Below, piece after piece: positions 8,610 to 17,175 of a DNA stretch of 64,000 nt; position 1 is the stretch's first letter, and each line of letters begins with the position of its first letter. The stretch spans positions 1-64,000 of the forward strand of contig NZ_SMSG01000008.1 of assembly GCF_004382795.1 (NCBI RefSeq), in the 5' to 3' direction. The stretch is from Cumulibacter soli (lineage in GTDB: Bacteria > Actinomycetota > Actinomycetes > Mycobacteriales > Antricoccaceae). The notes under the pieces were generated by a model. The model saw nothing but the letters and a program-made list of their open reading frames with translations, had not been told where the DNA came from and made no database searches. The translations under genes were made by a program, and so were the position numbers.

Positions 8610-10018
8610 CTGACTAGCCAACGTCGCACGGGCTCGGTATCACGGCCGAGGTCGGGCGCCGATCCTGCTGGTGCTCGAGTCGTCGGTGGTAGGACTCTAG
8701 CGGTGCCGGACCGAGTCTCGACGATCCAGCCATGTGCAACGCGAACCACCCGGTTGTCGTCAATAGCTTCGTTCGGTCCACCTAGTGCGACGGTGCTCGC
8801 AGCAACGTCGACCATTGGTATGTCGAGCATCCGTCCGCGATCGGAGCGAAGCGCGGCTAGAGTGGCTGTGGCAGCGACGACGCCGGTCAACGGATCGGCG
8901 ATGGCATCCCCACAGGGAAAGCATCCTCGATCGGATATCCGGATGAGCCCGCCCTCCGCGGCCACATCGTCCCCGAAGCCCACCCGCTGAGCTTTGTCAC
9001 CGGATCTACCGTGAGCGGTGATAGACGTCCACACCGTGCCCGAGGCGACGAACGATTCAGCATCAAGTCCGAGTTGTCGTAGCGCGCGCGGTCTGGACGC
9101 TTCGATCACGGCATCTGCCCGTGTCAATAACTCTCGCAGGAAAACAATGCCCGTCGCCGTCGTGAGATCCACGCTGACTGATGCTTTGCCCGCATTGAGA
9201 AGATCGAAGAACCTAGGAGAGCCGTATCGCGTACCGTCGGGTCGTCGATGGCTCTCAACCTTGACGACGCGCGCACCGGCTCGTTGCAGCATCGATCCGC
9301 ACAGCGGTGCGGCCCAGAGTGATCCGAGTTCGAGAACGACCGGTCGATCTGATCGCGTGCGTCCACCGAAGGGGCGGCCGAAGCAGAACGGGGGCCGGGA
9401 TGCCTGCCTACGCGGTGAGATCGTGGCGGCAGGCAGGCCGAGTAGGACAGCGCGATCAGTGGCTTGCGAGGTCGTCGTTTCGCTAGCCCATCGTCGTACG
9501 GCGTCGACAGGATCGGTATGCACGGACTCCCCGGTGAGTGCCGGCACCAGATCGAGGTCGTCTGGGCGCGCTAGAGACAACCCGAACCAGCCGTCGATCG
9601 TGCGGTACGGCGCAAACGCGCCGCCGACCGATGCAGGACCATTGCGCTGCCATCCCATAAGTGCCGCGCGCTCGGACAATAGCTGCGAGGACAGCGGTGG
9701 TGAGTCATGGAACGAGCGAGAGCCAGCCAGGTGCTCGAACATTGCCAACGCACCGGTCATCGCAGAAGCAGGGGCGCCAGGGGCGATCATCGGAGCGGCC
9801 CTGGCATGGCCGCTGAGCCACATCGCCCCGGACGCTGCCCAGTCCGCCAGCGCATCCGGCGCGTCGGAAAGGTCCAGCGGGCGTCCATTGGCGTCAGTTG
9901 ATACGTCGGCCCCACAGATCGCCGCCAAGTTCCGTGCATATGCGGCTGCGGGGCCAGCGCCTAGAACCGGCATCGCCCATCCGGCCAACGGCGGGGAAGT
10001 GGCGTCAGTCGAGCTCAT
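8606..10018 (-). CDS. CaiB/BaiF-family (class III) CoA-transferase with compressed N-terminal lobe
   Basis: The clear family region begins near residue 230 with RPVVLELGSLWAAPLCGSML, AGARVVKVES and ADPLTGVVAATATLAAL, whose Asp aligns with the catalytic Asp of formyl-CoA transferase. The first 230 residues look like a shrunken second copy: GPAAAYARNLAAICGADV, then SAMTGALAMFEHLA, then the small-domain-like FAPYRTIDGWFGLSLA. The C-terminal part lacks its own small domain, so the two parts may complement each other. ATG at 10016-10018 is preceded by GGGGA at good spacing and overlaps the upstream crotonase stop by 14 bases. Moving CoA between acids is the expected reaction; partner acids are unknown. 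Confidence 0.85.
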   Translation of the reverse strand: MSSTDATSPPLAGWAMPVLGAGPAAAYARNLAAICGADVSTDANGRPLDLSDAPDALADWAASGAMWLSGHARAAPMIAPGAPASAMTGALAMFEHLAGSRSFHDSPPLSSQLLSERAALMGWQRNGPASVGGAFAPYRTIDGWFGLSLARPDDLDLVPALTGESVHTDPVDAVRRWASETTTSQATDRAVLLGLPAATISPRRQASRPPFCFGRPFGGRTRSDRPVVLELGSLWAAPLCGSMLQRAGARVVKVESHRRPDGTRYGSPRFFDLLNAGKASVSVDLTTATGIVFLRELLTRADAVIEASRPRALRQLGLDAESFVASGTVWTSITAHGRSGDKAQRVGFGDDVAAEGGLIRISDRGCFPCGDAIADPLTGVVAATATLAALRSDRGRMLDIPMVDVAASTVALGGPNEAIDDNRVVRVAHGWIVETRSGTARVLPPTTRAPAGSAPDLGRDTEPVRRWLVS

Positions 10019-11051
10019 CAACCAATCCCCATTCCAATGCGGTGGCGACGCCGATTGGGCGTGCGGAAAGTGCAAGGTAGGACGCGCGCCATGGCCCGAT
10101 CCGTGCGCGGATGCTCACCGTGCCACCAGATCCAGGGATGAGCCCCATCCGCAGCTCGGGCAGGGTGATCGTCGTGTTCTGTGCCGCAGTGACGCGTTTG
10201 GCGAACCCAGGCAACTCGATGCCTGCCCCGTAACAGCGTCCGTGCATCCGAACCTGCACCCGGTCGCTGAGGCGGAGCAATGACGCTGCGACGCTTCGTG
10301 CCATGCGCACGCGATGCGCCGTGGCGACGTCGCCCGCAGTCCCGAACTCATCGAGGTCGCCGCCGCTGCAGAACGTCGGACCATGTCCGCTGATGAGGAC
10401 GTCGAGAATCGTTGGATCCTGTTGCGCGATGGCAAGCGCATCGAGTAGGTGGTGGCGCATACTCGCGCTGAAGGCGTTGTGTCGCGCCGGATCGTTCAGC
10501 GCGATCACGAGTGTGCTGTCACGGCGGGTGGTCGATACTGGCGCGGAGCTTGCCGCACGACCTGAAAGTGGCGTCGCTGATCGCCAGGTGGTGAACTCTG
10601 CGGACGCGAGCAGCGTGGAGTACGCGATGGATTCCAGATGGAGACGGTCATACGCCGGTACGGAAACGGGGATTGCGAGTAGCCGATTCAGGATATGAGT
10701 GGCATGTGGGGCCGTGTGGACCGTTGTTGCGATCTGGCGGAGTTCGGTAGCGACGTCATCGACCACGACGATCCACGGAGGTACCGGATCGCGATGACGT
10801 GCCGTGGTCAGGGTGACTGTTGCCGCGTCGCCGGCAGGCATCGGAGTGTGTGGCTCGTGAATCGCGATGATGGTTCGACCCACCTGCAGCAGGCGGCGCG
10901 CTGCACCCGCGTAATCGGCACGCAGCAGCACCTCCGAGTCGACCACAAATAACTCGTCCTCGGTCACGGGCATGTCGTCGAGCTCGTACCGGTCGACTGC
11001 AGCAAGAAGTTCCGGGCCGCCTGTCAACCGTGGCGGGTAACTATCTGACAC
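10005..11051 (-). CDS. Enoyl-CoA hydratase/isomerase with ~165-aa N-terminal extension
   Basis: The crotonase core occupies roughly residues 165-348. STLVIALNDPARHNAFSASM opens it, SGHGPTFCSGGDLDEF forms the oxyanion-hole region, and GAGIELPGF plus LPELRMGLIPGSGGT hold both glutamates that match Glu144 and Glu164 of rat enoyl-CoA hydratase. It is therefore competent for hydration on motif grounds. The core is short at its C-terminus, ending soon after WGLVDELD, so the usual C-terminal helices are missing. The N-terminal 165 residues show no domain I recognise. The start is GTG at 11051, with GGGA upstream. It lies between the VOC protein (17-base gap) and the CoA-transferase (14-base overlap). 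Confidence 0.85.
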   Translation of the reverse strand: MSDSYPPRLTGGPELLAAVDRYELDDMPVTEDELFVVDSEVLLRADYAGAARRLLQVGRTIIAIHEPHTPMPAGDAATVTLTTARHRDPVPPWIVVVDDVATELRQIATTVHTAPHATHILNRLLAIPVSVPAYDRLHLESIAYSTLLASAEFTTWRSATPLSGRAASSAPVSTTRRDSTLVIALNDPARHNAFSASMRHHLLDALAIAQQDPTILDVLISGHGPTFCSGGDLDEFGTAGDVATAHRVRMARSVAASLLRLSDRVQVRMHGRCYGAGIELPGFAKRVTAAQNTTITLPELRMGLIPGSGGTVSIRARIGPWRASYLALSARPIGVATALEWGLVDELD

Positions 11052-11068
11052 GTGCTGATCCCGATGAA

Positions 11069-11506
11069 CTAGCCGGGTTCGTGGAGCCTGCGCATGGTGT
11101 TCGCATCCACGAGCTCGGTAAGTATGTTCATCGTGTCTCTGGGTAGGAAGAAGGCCGCCGCAGCATCAGGGCCCAGGTCGATCTGCCGCAGTCCCTTGTC
11201 CCGCAGTTGTGCCGCGTGCAGTGCAACATCATCGACGAGGTAGGCGAGGTGGTGAACGCTGGGCCCGCGTTTGTTGAGCCAGCGGCCCATCCCCGCGCTG
11301 GCGTCGCGCGGCAATAGCAATTCGATCCGGGTGTCGCCCGCGCCCACTTTGATGAAGTGGATATCGGCATTCTCGCGCGCCATGTAGATACCCGTGTCGG
11401 GGTTGCGCTCGGCGTCGAGGGTGAATCCCAACGTTTCCAACAGTGTGTCTGAGGCTTCCTCGTACGAACGAGCAACGATGCCTACGTGATCGATCCCAAG
11501 AATCAT
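11069..11506 (-). CDS. VOC-family protein, methylmalonyl-CoA epimerase-like
   Basis: A 145-aa single glyoxalase/VOC fold protein. Metal-ligand candidates match methylmalonyl-CoA epimerase: H7 in ILGIDHVGIV, E in RIELLLPRD, H in PSVHHLAYLVDD, and E in NILTELVD. The phrase GRWLNKRGPSVHHLAY is typical of that epimerase group. It would interconvert 2-epimers of an alkylmalonyl-CoA. ATG at 11504-11506 has AAGGGG eight bases upstream; upstream in-frame codons encode an unconvincing polar stretch. It is first of a minus-strand unit running through the crotonase, CoA-transferase and amidohydrolase genes. No B12-dependent mutase gene is in the window. Confidence 0.85.
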   Translation of the reverse strand: MILGIDHVGIVARSYEEASDTLLETLGFTLDAERNPDTGIYMARENADIHFIKVGAGDTRIELLLPRDASAGMGRWLNKRGPSVHHLAYLVDDVALHAAQLRDKGLRQIDLGPDAAAAFFLPRDTMNILTELVDANTMRRLHEPG

Positions 11507-11624
11507 CTCGCGACCCCTTGGCTGCCGTGATTCGGTCATCGGCAATCGGTTGTCTGCCAGATTAGAACTCTGGGTGGCGTTCGGCAAGCCGTGGTCGTCT
11601 TACCGGCCAGTACTTTGAAATACG

Positions 11625-11647
11625 CGCTGATTCCTCATATATCAGCG
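11625..11647. promoter_or_regulatory. Inverted repeat, candidate operator
   Basis: CGCTGAT at 11625-11631 and ATCAGCG at 11641-11647 with a 9-base spacer. It is a perfect 7-base inverted repeat located about 43 bases upstream of the -35 candidate of the crotonase/ABC operon, in a divergent promoter region. The regulator is unknown. Confidence 0.4.
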
Positions 11648-11689
11648 GTATCCGGGTCCGACTCGCGCAGAAAAACTCTGTCCCCGGTA

Positions 11690-11719
11690 TTGACACGGTT
11701 CGGGTTGTTCGCTCAAAAT
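11690..11719 (+). promoter_or_regulatory. Promoter candidate for the crotonase/ABC operon
   Basis: A perfect TTGACA (11690-11695), an 18-base spacer and CAAAAT (11714-11719; four of six match TATAAT). It lies about 100 bases before the ATG at 11822. Confidence 0.45.
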
Positions 11720-11821
11720 CGGGCCACTGACCCATTAAATGTTTTCTGAGTCACACGTCGCGTCGGCGTCGAGCGTCAGGGCTGCGAATCCGCGCGCACA
11801 CGCAATCGCTGAGGAGTGCAC

Positions 11822-12592
11822 ATGGCCGTAGTAGAGATCGAACGTCACGACAGCATCCTGGTCGTGCGGATGAATCGTCCGGAGAAGCGCAACGCGATGA
11901 ACACCGAGATGCTCACTGAGTTGGGCAAGGCATTCACCGAGTTTCGAGACGACGGCGACCTGTCGACTGCGATTCTGACCGGCAACGGTGAAGCCTTCTG
12001 CTCGGGCGAGGATCTTGTCGAGGCAGCTGAAAGAGGCACTCCAGGTTTCGATCCCGAATTGCCGTATGACCCGTTCTGGAATGACGGGATGGGGCCCGGC
12101 GAGACGATCCGTAAACCGATCATCGCGGCGGTGAACGGTTGGGCGATGGGCGGCGGGTTCATCCAAGCGTGGATGTCCGACTTCAGAGTCGCCGCGCGCA
12201 GTGCTGTCTTCGAGATTTCAGAGGCGCGCCATTGGTTGCTCGGTGCCTATCAGTACGGATTCACCGACACACTGCCGTGGGCGATCGCGTCTGAACTCGC
12301 ACTCGGCTTCCGAATGTCTGCCGAGCGCGCGTACCAAGTTGGTTTCGTGAACCGGCTCGCCGACGATGACAAGTTGCTCGACGTGGCGTTCGAAATGTGT
12401 GACCACCTGAAGGCGATTCCGCCGGCGTCGGTGGCGAACACCCTCACCATGGCCAGGGCGTTGCGCCCGCGGATACCGACCGGCGCGCGACTCTTGGGCG
12501 AAAAGCTCAAGGAGAACGGCAATCTCGATGACGTTATGGAGGCGCGCCGCGCCTTCGCTGCCAAGCGTAAGCCCGAGTTCACCGCCCTTTAG
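11822..12592 (+). CDS. Enoyl-CoA hydratase/isomerase (crotonase) family protein
   Basis: A 256-aa crotonase-fold enzyme acting on an acyl-CoA. It has RMNRPEKRNAMNTEML, the oxyanion-hole segment GNGEAFCSGEDL near residue 65, and VNGWAMGGGFIQAW near 105. The Glu144 position of rat hydratase is not acidic here (GGGFIQ instead of GAGCEL), while a Glu equivalent to Glu164 remains in FEISEARHWLLG. That pattern fits an isomerase or other crotonase chemistry rather than simple hydration (inference). The start at 11822 has GAGGAG five bases upstream. It is first in a plus-strand operon with the ABC importer. Confidence 0.9.
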   Translation: MAVVEIERHDSILVVRMNRPEKRNAMNTEMLTELGKAFTEFRDDGDLSTAILTGNGEAFCSGEDLVEAAERGTPGFDPELPYDPFWNDGMGPGETIRKPIIAAVNGWAMGGGFIQAWMSDFRVAARSAVFEISEARHWLLGAYQYGFTDTLPWAIASELALGFRMSAERAYQVGFVNRLADDDKLLDVAFEMCDHLKAIPPASVANTLTMARALRPRIPTGARLLGEKLKENGNLDDVMEARRAFAAKRKPEFTAL

Positions 12593-12638
12593 TTCAGCGA
12601 ATCCTCCGTTTTAGAGATCTAGACAGCCAGGAGATCCG

Positions 12639-14255
12639 ATGTCTCATCCAGACTCACATGACAATGCACCGGGTGCGATTCGCGCCATCGCCCAAACCGG
12701 TTTCAGTCGGCGTGGATTCCTGCGGGCAGTCGGGATCGGAGGCACCGCGATCCTCGGCAGTCAGTTACTCGCAGCATGCGGCGATAGCTCAGGTTCGGGT
12801 GCCGGCGGAACGGCAGACCCGGATGCCACGCTGAAGGCGGCATATCATCTCGCGACTACTTCGCTTGATCCGCTGCTGATGACCACGGGGCAGTTTGTGA
12901 CCTTCATGTACCCGATGTATGACACTCTCTTGCAGCTCGACGAGAACGCGGCACCCGCGCCGATGCTGGCCACTGAGTGGGAGTATTCCGGTGACGGTAA
13001 GCAACTGAAACTCACTTTGCGTGATGATGTGAAGTTCCACGATGGCACCGTATTCGACGCGGAAGCGGTCAAGGTCAATATCGAGCGCGCGTTGAAGACA
13101 GAAACGTCTTCGGTCTTCACGCAGGCGAAGTCGATCGACAGCGTTACGGTCGAGTCGCCGACAGTGGCCGTGCTCAACCTGAACACTCCTGATGCGACGC
13201 TGCTGGGCGTTCTCGCGGATCGCATTGGGGCCATGGTGAGCCCGAAGGCGATCGCAGAGGGCGTTGACCTGGGAGTAACGGACGCGGGATCCGGTGCGTA
13301 CACGATGGTGGAGTTCCAACAGGGAGCGCACACCTATTATGAGCGATTTGACGGTTATTGGAATCCCTCGGTACAAGCGGTAGAGCGCATTGAGTTGATG
13401 TCGGTGAATGATGGTCAGGCGCGGCTCAACGGGGTCCAAACCGGTTCGTACGATCTGGCCTACGTGACGCCGACGCAATTCCAGGCTGCAGACGGAGCCG
13501 GTCTCGGTACGTCCGAAGGCCAGAGCTTGTGGATCCTGAACATCGCTCTCAATCGGGAAGGCCCCTTGGCCGACCCTAAGGTGCGCCAGGCAATTAGTTA
13601 CTCGGTCGATCGAGACGAGATTGCCAAGTCGATTTACTTCGGGCTCGCCGAGCCGACTTCGGCTTGCTTTCCCGAGTGGTATTGGGCCGGCAATCCCGAT
13701 ATCCCGGTGGACTACTTCACCTACGACACCGACAAGGCGAAGCAGCTACTTCAGGAAGCTGGCCATGAAGACCTAGAGTTCGAGCTGATCTTCGCTGCCG
13801 GTTCGGACCCGTATCCGCAGTTCGCTGAGATCCTGCAATCGCAAATGAAGGGGTCCGGGATCACTCTGAAAGTCAAGGCGGTCGACATTAATCAGCTCGC
13901 CGTAGATTTCTCCGGCGGCAAAGCGCAATCACTTCTCGGCGGCGGCGGTCAAGCCACAGACCCGTCGCTGTGGCTCGAGACGATGTTTGCGGAGAACGGC
14001 TTTTTCAATCCCGCCGGCGAGATCCAGCCGGAGGTTGAGGCGGCGCTAACGGCGTTGCGCACGACGACTGACCCAGATCAGCGCACACAGGCCGCAATGG
14101 AGTTGACGGGCCTGGTGGCCGAGTTGGCGCTGAATGTACCGATCGTCATTCCGAAGGTCCTGGCGGCGTACTCGACCCAGCGGATAGCGGACTACACGAC
14201 GGCGCCACTCGGCGCGATCCTGCCGGTCGTGGGCGTCGAGGTCATGAGCGGATGA
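12639..14255 (+). CDS. ABC transporter substrate-binding lipoprotein (SBP_bac_5), Tat-exported
   Basis: Extracellular binding protein of the dipeptide/oligopeptide/nickel class (538 aa). The N-terminus has a twin-arginine motif FSRRGFLRAVG and a lipobox LLAAC with C47 as lipid anchor, followed by a Ser/Gly linker. Family features include LTLRDDVKFHDGTVFDAEAVK, DAGSGAYTMVEFQ near 220, and DPKVRQAISYSVDRDEIAKSIYFG near 310. It lies 46 bases after the crotonase gene and precedes the permease genes. The ligand is not necessarily a peptide; this class also binds opines, sugars and other small molecules. Confidence 0.95.
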   Translation: MSHPDSHDNAPGAIRAIAQTGFSRRGFLRAVGIGGTAILGSQLLAACGDSSGSGAGGTADPDATLKAAYHLATTSLDPLLMTTGQFVTFMYPMYDTLLQLDENAAPAPMLATEWEYSGDGKQLKLTLRDDVKFHDGTVFDAEAVKVNIERALKTETSSVFTQAKSIDSVTVESPTVAVLNLNTPDATLLGVLADRIGAMVSPKAIAEGVDLGVTDAGSGAYTMVEFQQGAHTYYERFDGYWNPSVQAVERIELMSVNDGQARLNGVQTGSYDLAYVTPTQFQAADGAGLGTSEGQSLWILNIALNREGPLADPKVRQAISYSVDRDEIAKSIYFGLAEPTSACFPEWYWAGNPDIPVDYFTYDTDKAKQLLQEAGHEDLEFELIFAAGSDPYPQFAEILQSQMKGSGITLKVKAVDINQLAVDFSGGKAQSLLGGGGQATDPSLWLETMFAENGFFNPAGEIQPEVEAALTALRTTTDPDQRTQAAMELTGLVAELALNVPIVIPKVLAAYSTQRIADYTTAPLGAILPVVGVEVMSG

Positions 14256-14312
14256 CGCACGAAGGCAACCGCACCGACTAATCCGACACCACATCGACAG
14301 GGGGGTTCGTGA

Positions 14313-15260
14313 ATGCTGTTGTTCATCGCCAAGCGCGTGCTCGCGATGATTCCGGTGCTTTTCATCGTCACTTTGATCACCTTCTCGCTGCTGCACATCA
14401 TTCCCGGAGACCCCGCTGTCGCGATCGCTGGGCAGAGTGCAACGAATGAGCAGATCGAGTCGATCCGGCAGATGCTCGGGCTGAATGATCCGCTGATCGT
14501 CCAGTACTTCTCGTGGCTTGGATCGGCCGTCACGGGCGATCTCGGCAATTCTCTTCTCACCCAACAGCCTGTACTGGGCTCGATTCTGGATCGTGCTCCG
14601 GTAATGCTGTCGCTGTCCGTCGGAGCATTACTGGTGGCGCTGCTGGTCGGTCTGCCCGCCGGCGTCATCGCGGCAGTACGACGCGATAGAGGTGCAGACC
14701 GCGCCGTGAGCGTCGGAGCTGCGCTGGGCCTCGCATTGCCGAACTACTTCGTGGGCATGTTGTTGATCATCGTCATATCGGTGCAACTCGGGTGGTTGCC
14801 GGCGACCGGCTACACACCCTTCGCCAGCGACCCGGCCAGTTGGTTCGCGCACCTGGTGCTGCCCTGTATCGCGCTAGGCATGGTGCCAGCGGCAGTACTC
14901 ACCCGCCAGCTGCGGGGGTCTTTGGTCGGTGCTTTGGAGCAGGACTACGTGCGCACGGCCCGGGCCAAGGGAATGTCGCGCAATATCGTCCTGCTCAAAC
15001 ACGCGCTGAAAAACGCCGCAATCGCACCGATCACTGCACTCGGCACCCAGTTTGCTGTTGTCGTAGGTGGATCTGTGGTGGTGGAGAAGGTCTTCGGTAT
15101 GCCCGGACTCGGAGACCTCGCCATCTTTGCGGTGCAGAACCGGGACATACCAATGATCCAAGGAATCGTCGTGATCACAGCGATCCTCGTGCTCATCATC
15201 AACATCCTGGTCGACATCAGCTATGGATGGCTCAATCCGAAGGTGAGGGCGACCGCATGA
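14313..15260 (+). CDS. ABC transporter permease (DppB/OppB type)
   Basis: A 315-aa inner-membrane permease with six predicted helices. The N-terminus FIAKRVLAMIPVLFIVTLI and the segment IPGDPAV are typical of DppB. The cytoplasmic EAA loop that docks the ATPase is LEQDYVRTARAKGMSRNIVLLKHALKN (given here as a landmark around residues 208-234). VVVEKVFGMPGLGDLAI follows. It forms the transmembrane pore with the next gene, whose ATG overlaps this stop as ATGA. Confidence 0.95.
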   Translation: MLLFIAKRVLAMIPVLFIVTLITFSLLHIIPGDPAVAIAGQSATNEQIESIRQMLGLNDPLIVQYFSWLGSAVTGDLGNSLLTQQPVLGSILDRAPVMLSLSVGALLVALLVGLPAGVIAAVRRDRGADRAVSVGAALGLALPNYFVGMLLIIVISVQLGWLPATGYTPFASDPASWFAHLVLPCIALGMVPAAVLTRQLRGSLVGALEQDYVRTARAKGMSRNIVLLKHALKNAAIAPITALGTQFAVVVGGSVVVEKVFGMPGLGDLAIFAVQNRDIPMIQGIVVITAILVLIINILVDISYGWLNPKVRATA

Positions 15261-16141
15261 CAAGCACGATCAAGGAACCGACCGGCGCCGAGGTTGTAAA
15301 AACTCGCAACCGGCGCAATCCATTTCTCAGTCGACTGCTCAAACAGCACTTAGCTGTTGTTTCGGCAGCGTTCATCGGACTGCTCATCGTGATCGCGGTG
15401 ATCGGACCCTGGATCACCCCGTTTGACCCGGATGCCCAGGACACCTCCGCATCGTTCGCCGCTCCATTTACCTGGCCGCACGTGTTAGGTACCGACCAGC
15501 TCGGTCGCGACACCTTGTCGCGGCTGATCGCCGCTGATCGTATCGCTTTGATTGCAGCAGCACAGGCTCTAGCAGTTGCCATGATTGTTGGTGTCCCGGT
15601 GGGCGTCGTGGCAGGTTATTGGGGTGGGTTTGCCGATCGCATTATCATGCGAGTCGCTGATGCCGTACAGAGCCTCCCGCCGCTGATCATCGCTATCGGT
15701 ATCGTCGGCGCGCTCGGACCAGGTCTGCGTAACGCAATGCTCGCCCTTGGGCTGATCTTCTCGCCAGCGTTTATTCGCATCGTCCGAGCGTCGATCATGG
15801 AGGTGCGCGAGGAGACCTATATCGAGGCGAGCCGGAGCATTGGAACGCCGTCCTGGCGAATACTGGTGCGGCGGGTCGCGCCGAATGCATTGCCGCCGGT
15901 CCTGGTCCAGATCTCATTGGTGGCCGGAATGTCGCTCACAGCAGAGGCAGCGCTGAGCCTACTGGGCCTCGGCGTTCAGCCGCCCGATGCAAGTTGGGGC
16001 AGCATGCTGGCGCAGGGATACAACTCGATGTATATGCAGCCGTGGCTCGTGGTTTTTCCAGGTATCGCCATCGCCCTTGCCGTTCTTGCATTCAACCTGG
16101 TGGGCGACGGTCTGCGCGATGCGATTGGTAGGAGGAAGTGA
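15257..16141 (+). CDS. ABC transporter permease (DppC/OppC type)
   Basis: A 294-aa permease partner of the preceding DppB-like protein. It has the N-terminal helix of this group, the periplasmic HVLGTDQLGRDTLSRLI motif near residue 75, and an EAA loop with EETYIEASRSIGTPSWRIL near 185. The C-terminal LSLLGLGVQPPDASWGSML is diagnostic of DppC/OppC. Its start overlaps the DppB stop and its stop overlaps the next ATG by one base (TGATG), so translation is coupled. Confidence 0.95.
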   Translation: MTSTIKEPTGAEVVKTRNRRNPFLSRLLKQHLAVVSAAFIGLLIVIAVIGPWITPFDPDAQDTSASFAAPFTWPHVLGTDQLGRDTLSRLIAADRIALIAAAQALAVAMIVGVPVGVVAGYWGGFADRIIMRVADAVQSLPPLIIAIGIVGALGPGLRNAMLALGLIFSPAFIRIVRASIMEVREETYIEASRSIGTPSWRILVRRVAPNALPPVLVQISLVAGMSLTAEAALSLLGLGVQPPDASWGSMLAQGYNSMYMQPWLVVFPGIAIALAVLAFNLVGDGLRDAIGRRK

Positions 16142-17175
16142 TGGCGATCGGCACCAGCAGTGCTGCGTCCGCTGCGATCGAACCGCTACTGAAGGTCGAG
16201 GGACTGTCGGTCGAGTTCGATATCAACGACGAATGGCGGCGCGTCGTCGACGATGTTTCCTTCACCATTAACCCAGGCGAGACCATGGGGCTGGTAGGAG
16301 AATCAGGATCCGGTAAGACGGTCACATCGATGGCCATCATGGGTCTGTTGTCGAAGCGGATTAGCCGAATCTCCAGTGGTCGCATCGATTTTGAAGGCAC
16401 CGACCTACTGGCGCTACCGGAGAAGAACCTCACCGCACTATGCGGCGACCGCATTTCAATGATCTTTCAGGAGCCGATGACTAGTCTCAATCCGGCCTTC
16501 ACCGTAGGGGAGCAGATCGCGGAGTCCGTTCGGCGTCACCGCAAGGTGAGTCGCAAACAGGCGAAGGCGCGCGCAGTCCAAGCCTTGTCAGATGTCGGTA
16601 TTTCGGCGGCCGAGAGGCGCGCGAACGCCTACCCATATGAATTCTCCGGCGGAATGCGTCAGCGCGTCATGATCGCCATGGCCCTGTGTTGTGAGCCGAA
16701 GTTGCTGCTCGCTGACGAACCCACAACGGCGCTGGACGTGACGATTCAGGCGCAGGTGCTCGACCTGCTGCACCATATGCGCGACACGCTCGGAATGTCG
16801 ATCCTGTTCGTCACGCATGATCTAGGCGTCATTGCGGATATCGCCGATCGAGTTGCGGTCATGTATGCGGGTCAAGTTGTCGAACGTGGCGGAGTCATCG
16901 ACACCTTTGAAGCGCCGTCGCACCCATACACTCGTGCACTGTTACGGGCGATGCCAATGAACGCCGGAGACGATGGCCGCTCGGCGCTGTATTCGATTCC
17001 TGGCAGTCCGCCGACTGCTGGAGCTTTCCCGCCAGGATGTCGTTTTGCCCCGCGCTGCGACCTAGCGAGCGATGCGTGCGAAGAATCGGAGATTGCGCTC
17101 CTCACGCACGGTGAGCGCGACTCCCGGTGTATCAAGATCGACGAAACCCTCGCGTTGCAGAGGAGTCAGGTATGA
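16141..17175 (+). CDS. ABC transporter ATP-binding protein (DppD/OppD type)
   Basis: The first of two importer ATPases (344 aa). Walker A is GESGSGKT near residue 50, the Q-loop IFQEPMTSLNPA, the signature FSGGMRQRVMIAMAL, Walker B LLLADEPTTALD, and the switch His in VTHDLGVIA. The C-terminal oligopeptide-transporter domain holds CRFAPRCDLASDAC, a cysteine-rich [4Fe-4S]-type segment seen in this subfamily. ATG at 16141 has AGGAGGA upstream. The stop overlaps the next start as ATGA. Confidence 0.95.
   Translation: MAIGTSSAASAAIEPLLKVEGLSVEFDINDEWRRVVDDVSFTINPGETMGLVGESGSGKTVTSMAIMGLLSKRISRISSGRIDFEGTDLLALPEKNLTALCGDRISMIFQEPMTSLNPAFTVGEQIAESVRRHRKVSRKQAKARAVQALSDVGISAAERRANAYPYEFSGGMRQRVMIAMALCCEPKLLLADEPTTALDVTIQAQVLDLLHHMRDTLGMSILFVTHDLGVIADIADRVAVMYAGQVVERGGVIDTFEAPSHPYTRALLRAMPMNAGDDGRSALYSIPGSPPTAGAFPPGCRFAPRCDLASDACEESEIALLTHGERDSRCIKIDETLALQRSQV

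Larger units (their letters stand above)
11507..11821. other. Divergent intergenic region (315 bases), no gene
   Basis: Separates the VOC unit (minus) from the crotonase/ABC operon (plus). It holds a 7-base inverted repeat at 11625-11647 and a plus-strand promoter candidate at 11690-11719. I see no credible coding sequence or structured RNA in the rest. Confidence 0.6.
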
